Source of the DNA: Gammaproteobacteria bacterium
GTDB taxonomy: Bacteria > Pseudomonadota > Gammaproteobacteria > Thiohalorhabdales > Thiohalorhabdaceae
NCBI GenBank assembly: GCA_018609925.1
Contig: JAHEOG010000178.1
Span: 1-5,431, forward strand
DNA: 5,431 nucleotides
Reading direction: 5' to 3'
Below, in pieces: positions 5,119 through 5,431 of the stretch. The number at the start of each line of letters is the position of its first letter. The first letter of the stretch is position 1. A program made the position numbers and the translations under genes. Below the pieces are notes generated by a model. The model was not told the DNA's origin. It made no database searches and saw only the letters and a program-made list of their open reading frames with translations.

Positions 5119-5339
5119 CAGGTTTCCGCCGCCTCGCGTCTCTCGTTCAGAACGGTCTTGATCCGGGCGATCTCCCGGCGCACCTGGCGCATCCGAGCGG
5201 TGTTCTCCAGTTGGCCGGTGCTGTGCTGGAAGCGCAGGTTGAACTGCTCGTCGCGGAGCTCCTTGATCTGGCGCTCCAGCTCCTCGCGGCTGCTATCCCG
5301 CAGCGCTTCCGCCTTACTCGCGTCGGTTTGCTTGGCCAT
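5118..5339 (-). CDS. rpmC: 50S ribosomal protein L29
   Basis: L29 sits at the exit of the polypeptide tunnel beside L23, where it contributes to the docking area for SRP and trigger factor. The 73-aa product is a helical hairpin typical of the family, slightly longer than E. coli (63 aa) because of about nine extra N-terminal residues (MAKQTDASK). The first helix is LRDSSREELERQIKELRDEQ (13-32); FNLRFQHSTGQLENT (33-47) is the conserved turn; and the L29 signature falls at NTARMRQVRREIARI (46-60). The ATG at 5339 is 10 nt after the rplP stop, with AGGGGG partly within that stop. An internal start is possible but no closer ATG exists before the conserved region. Confidence 0.96.
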   Translation of the reverse strand: MAKQTDASKAEALRDSSREELERQIKELRDEQFNLRFQHSTGQLENTARMRQVRREIARIKTVLNERREAAET

Positions 5340-5349
5340 TCGACGCCCC

Positions 5350-5431
5350 CTAGTAGCCGCCGCCCCGGCTAATAAACCGGGTCTTCATGGGAAGCTTGGC
5401 CGCGGCTCGGCGCATGGCCTCGGCCGCCACC
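5350..5431 (-). CDS. rplP: 50S ribosomal protein L16 (C-terminal 26 codons, cut by window edge)
   Basis: This reading frame is too short to stand out by length, but the minus strand from 5430 encodes 26 residues, VAAEAMRRAAAKLP then MKTRFISRGGGY, and a TAG stop at 5352-5350. E. coli L16 ends in a closely similar A-x-K-LP-x-KT-x-FV block, and rplP is the expected gene just before rpmC. L16 organises the A-site tRNA region of the large subunit. Only the last helix and tail are visible, so the rest of the protein (about 110 residues in the family) lies beyond the window. Confidence 0.93.
   Translation of the reverse strand, partial: VAAEAMRRAAAKLPMKTRFISRGGGY

Noticed and set aside
1..5431. An undescribed defence, mobile or metabolic system
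   Set aside because: Every base outside short gaps belongs to conserved ribosomal protein genes or secY in the classic order; no inserted gene, repeat array, inverted-repeat boundary or tRNA was seen.

Overview
The window is one block of ribosomal protein genes read entirely on the minus strand: the end of an S10-type operon joined to an spc-type operon. In transcription order (high to low coordinates) it holds rplP (L16, 3' end only), rpmC (L29), rpsQ (S17), rplN (L14), rplX (L24), rplE (L5), rpsN (S14), rpsH (S8), rplF (L6), rplR (L18), rpsE (S5), rpmD (L30), rplO (L15) and secY (5' 267 codons only). This is the classic bacterial order with nothing inserted, lost or rearranged. Coding density is very high: most junctions are 0-16 nt, and there is no gene-free stretch above 52 nt.

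The organism is a GC-rich bacterium. L5, L30, S8, S17, L14 and SecY read like proteobacterial, especially gammaproteobacterial, proteins as I remember the E. coli and Pseudomonas versions. Two proteins do not fit that simple picture: S14 is the short zinc-binding form (61 aa, two CxxC pairs) rather than the roughly 101-aa cysteine-free form of E. coli, and L24 carries a C-terminal four-cysteine knuckle that E. coli and Pseudomonas L24 lack. This suggests a deep or atypical proteobacterial lineage; I cannot name the genus from sequence alone.

Layout: 5431-4861 holds L16 (end), L29 and S17. A 42-nt gap at 4860-4819 is the S10/spc boundary, with no visible promoter or terminator. 4818-805 holds the spc ribosomal genes. 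801-1 holds the first six membrane segments of SecY. The two other larger gaps (rplE-rpsN, 39 nt; rplR-rpsE, 52 nt) each contain a GC-rich hairpin, and each precedes a gene with a non-ATG start (GTG for rpsN, TTG for rpsE) behind a clear Shine-Dalgarno. secY also starts with GTG, in the same frame as rplO and one codon after its stop.

The genes supply small- and large-subunit proteins plus the translocon channel, and their tight packing implies co-transcription and translational coupling. I found no undescribed system, mobile element, CRISPR array, RNA gene or antisense gene. The points worth a second look are the zinc-type S14/L24 pair and the structured intercistronic gap before rpsE.
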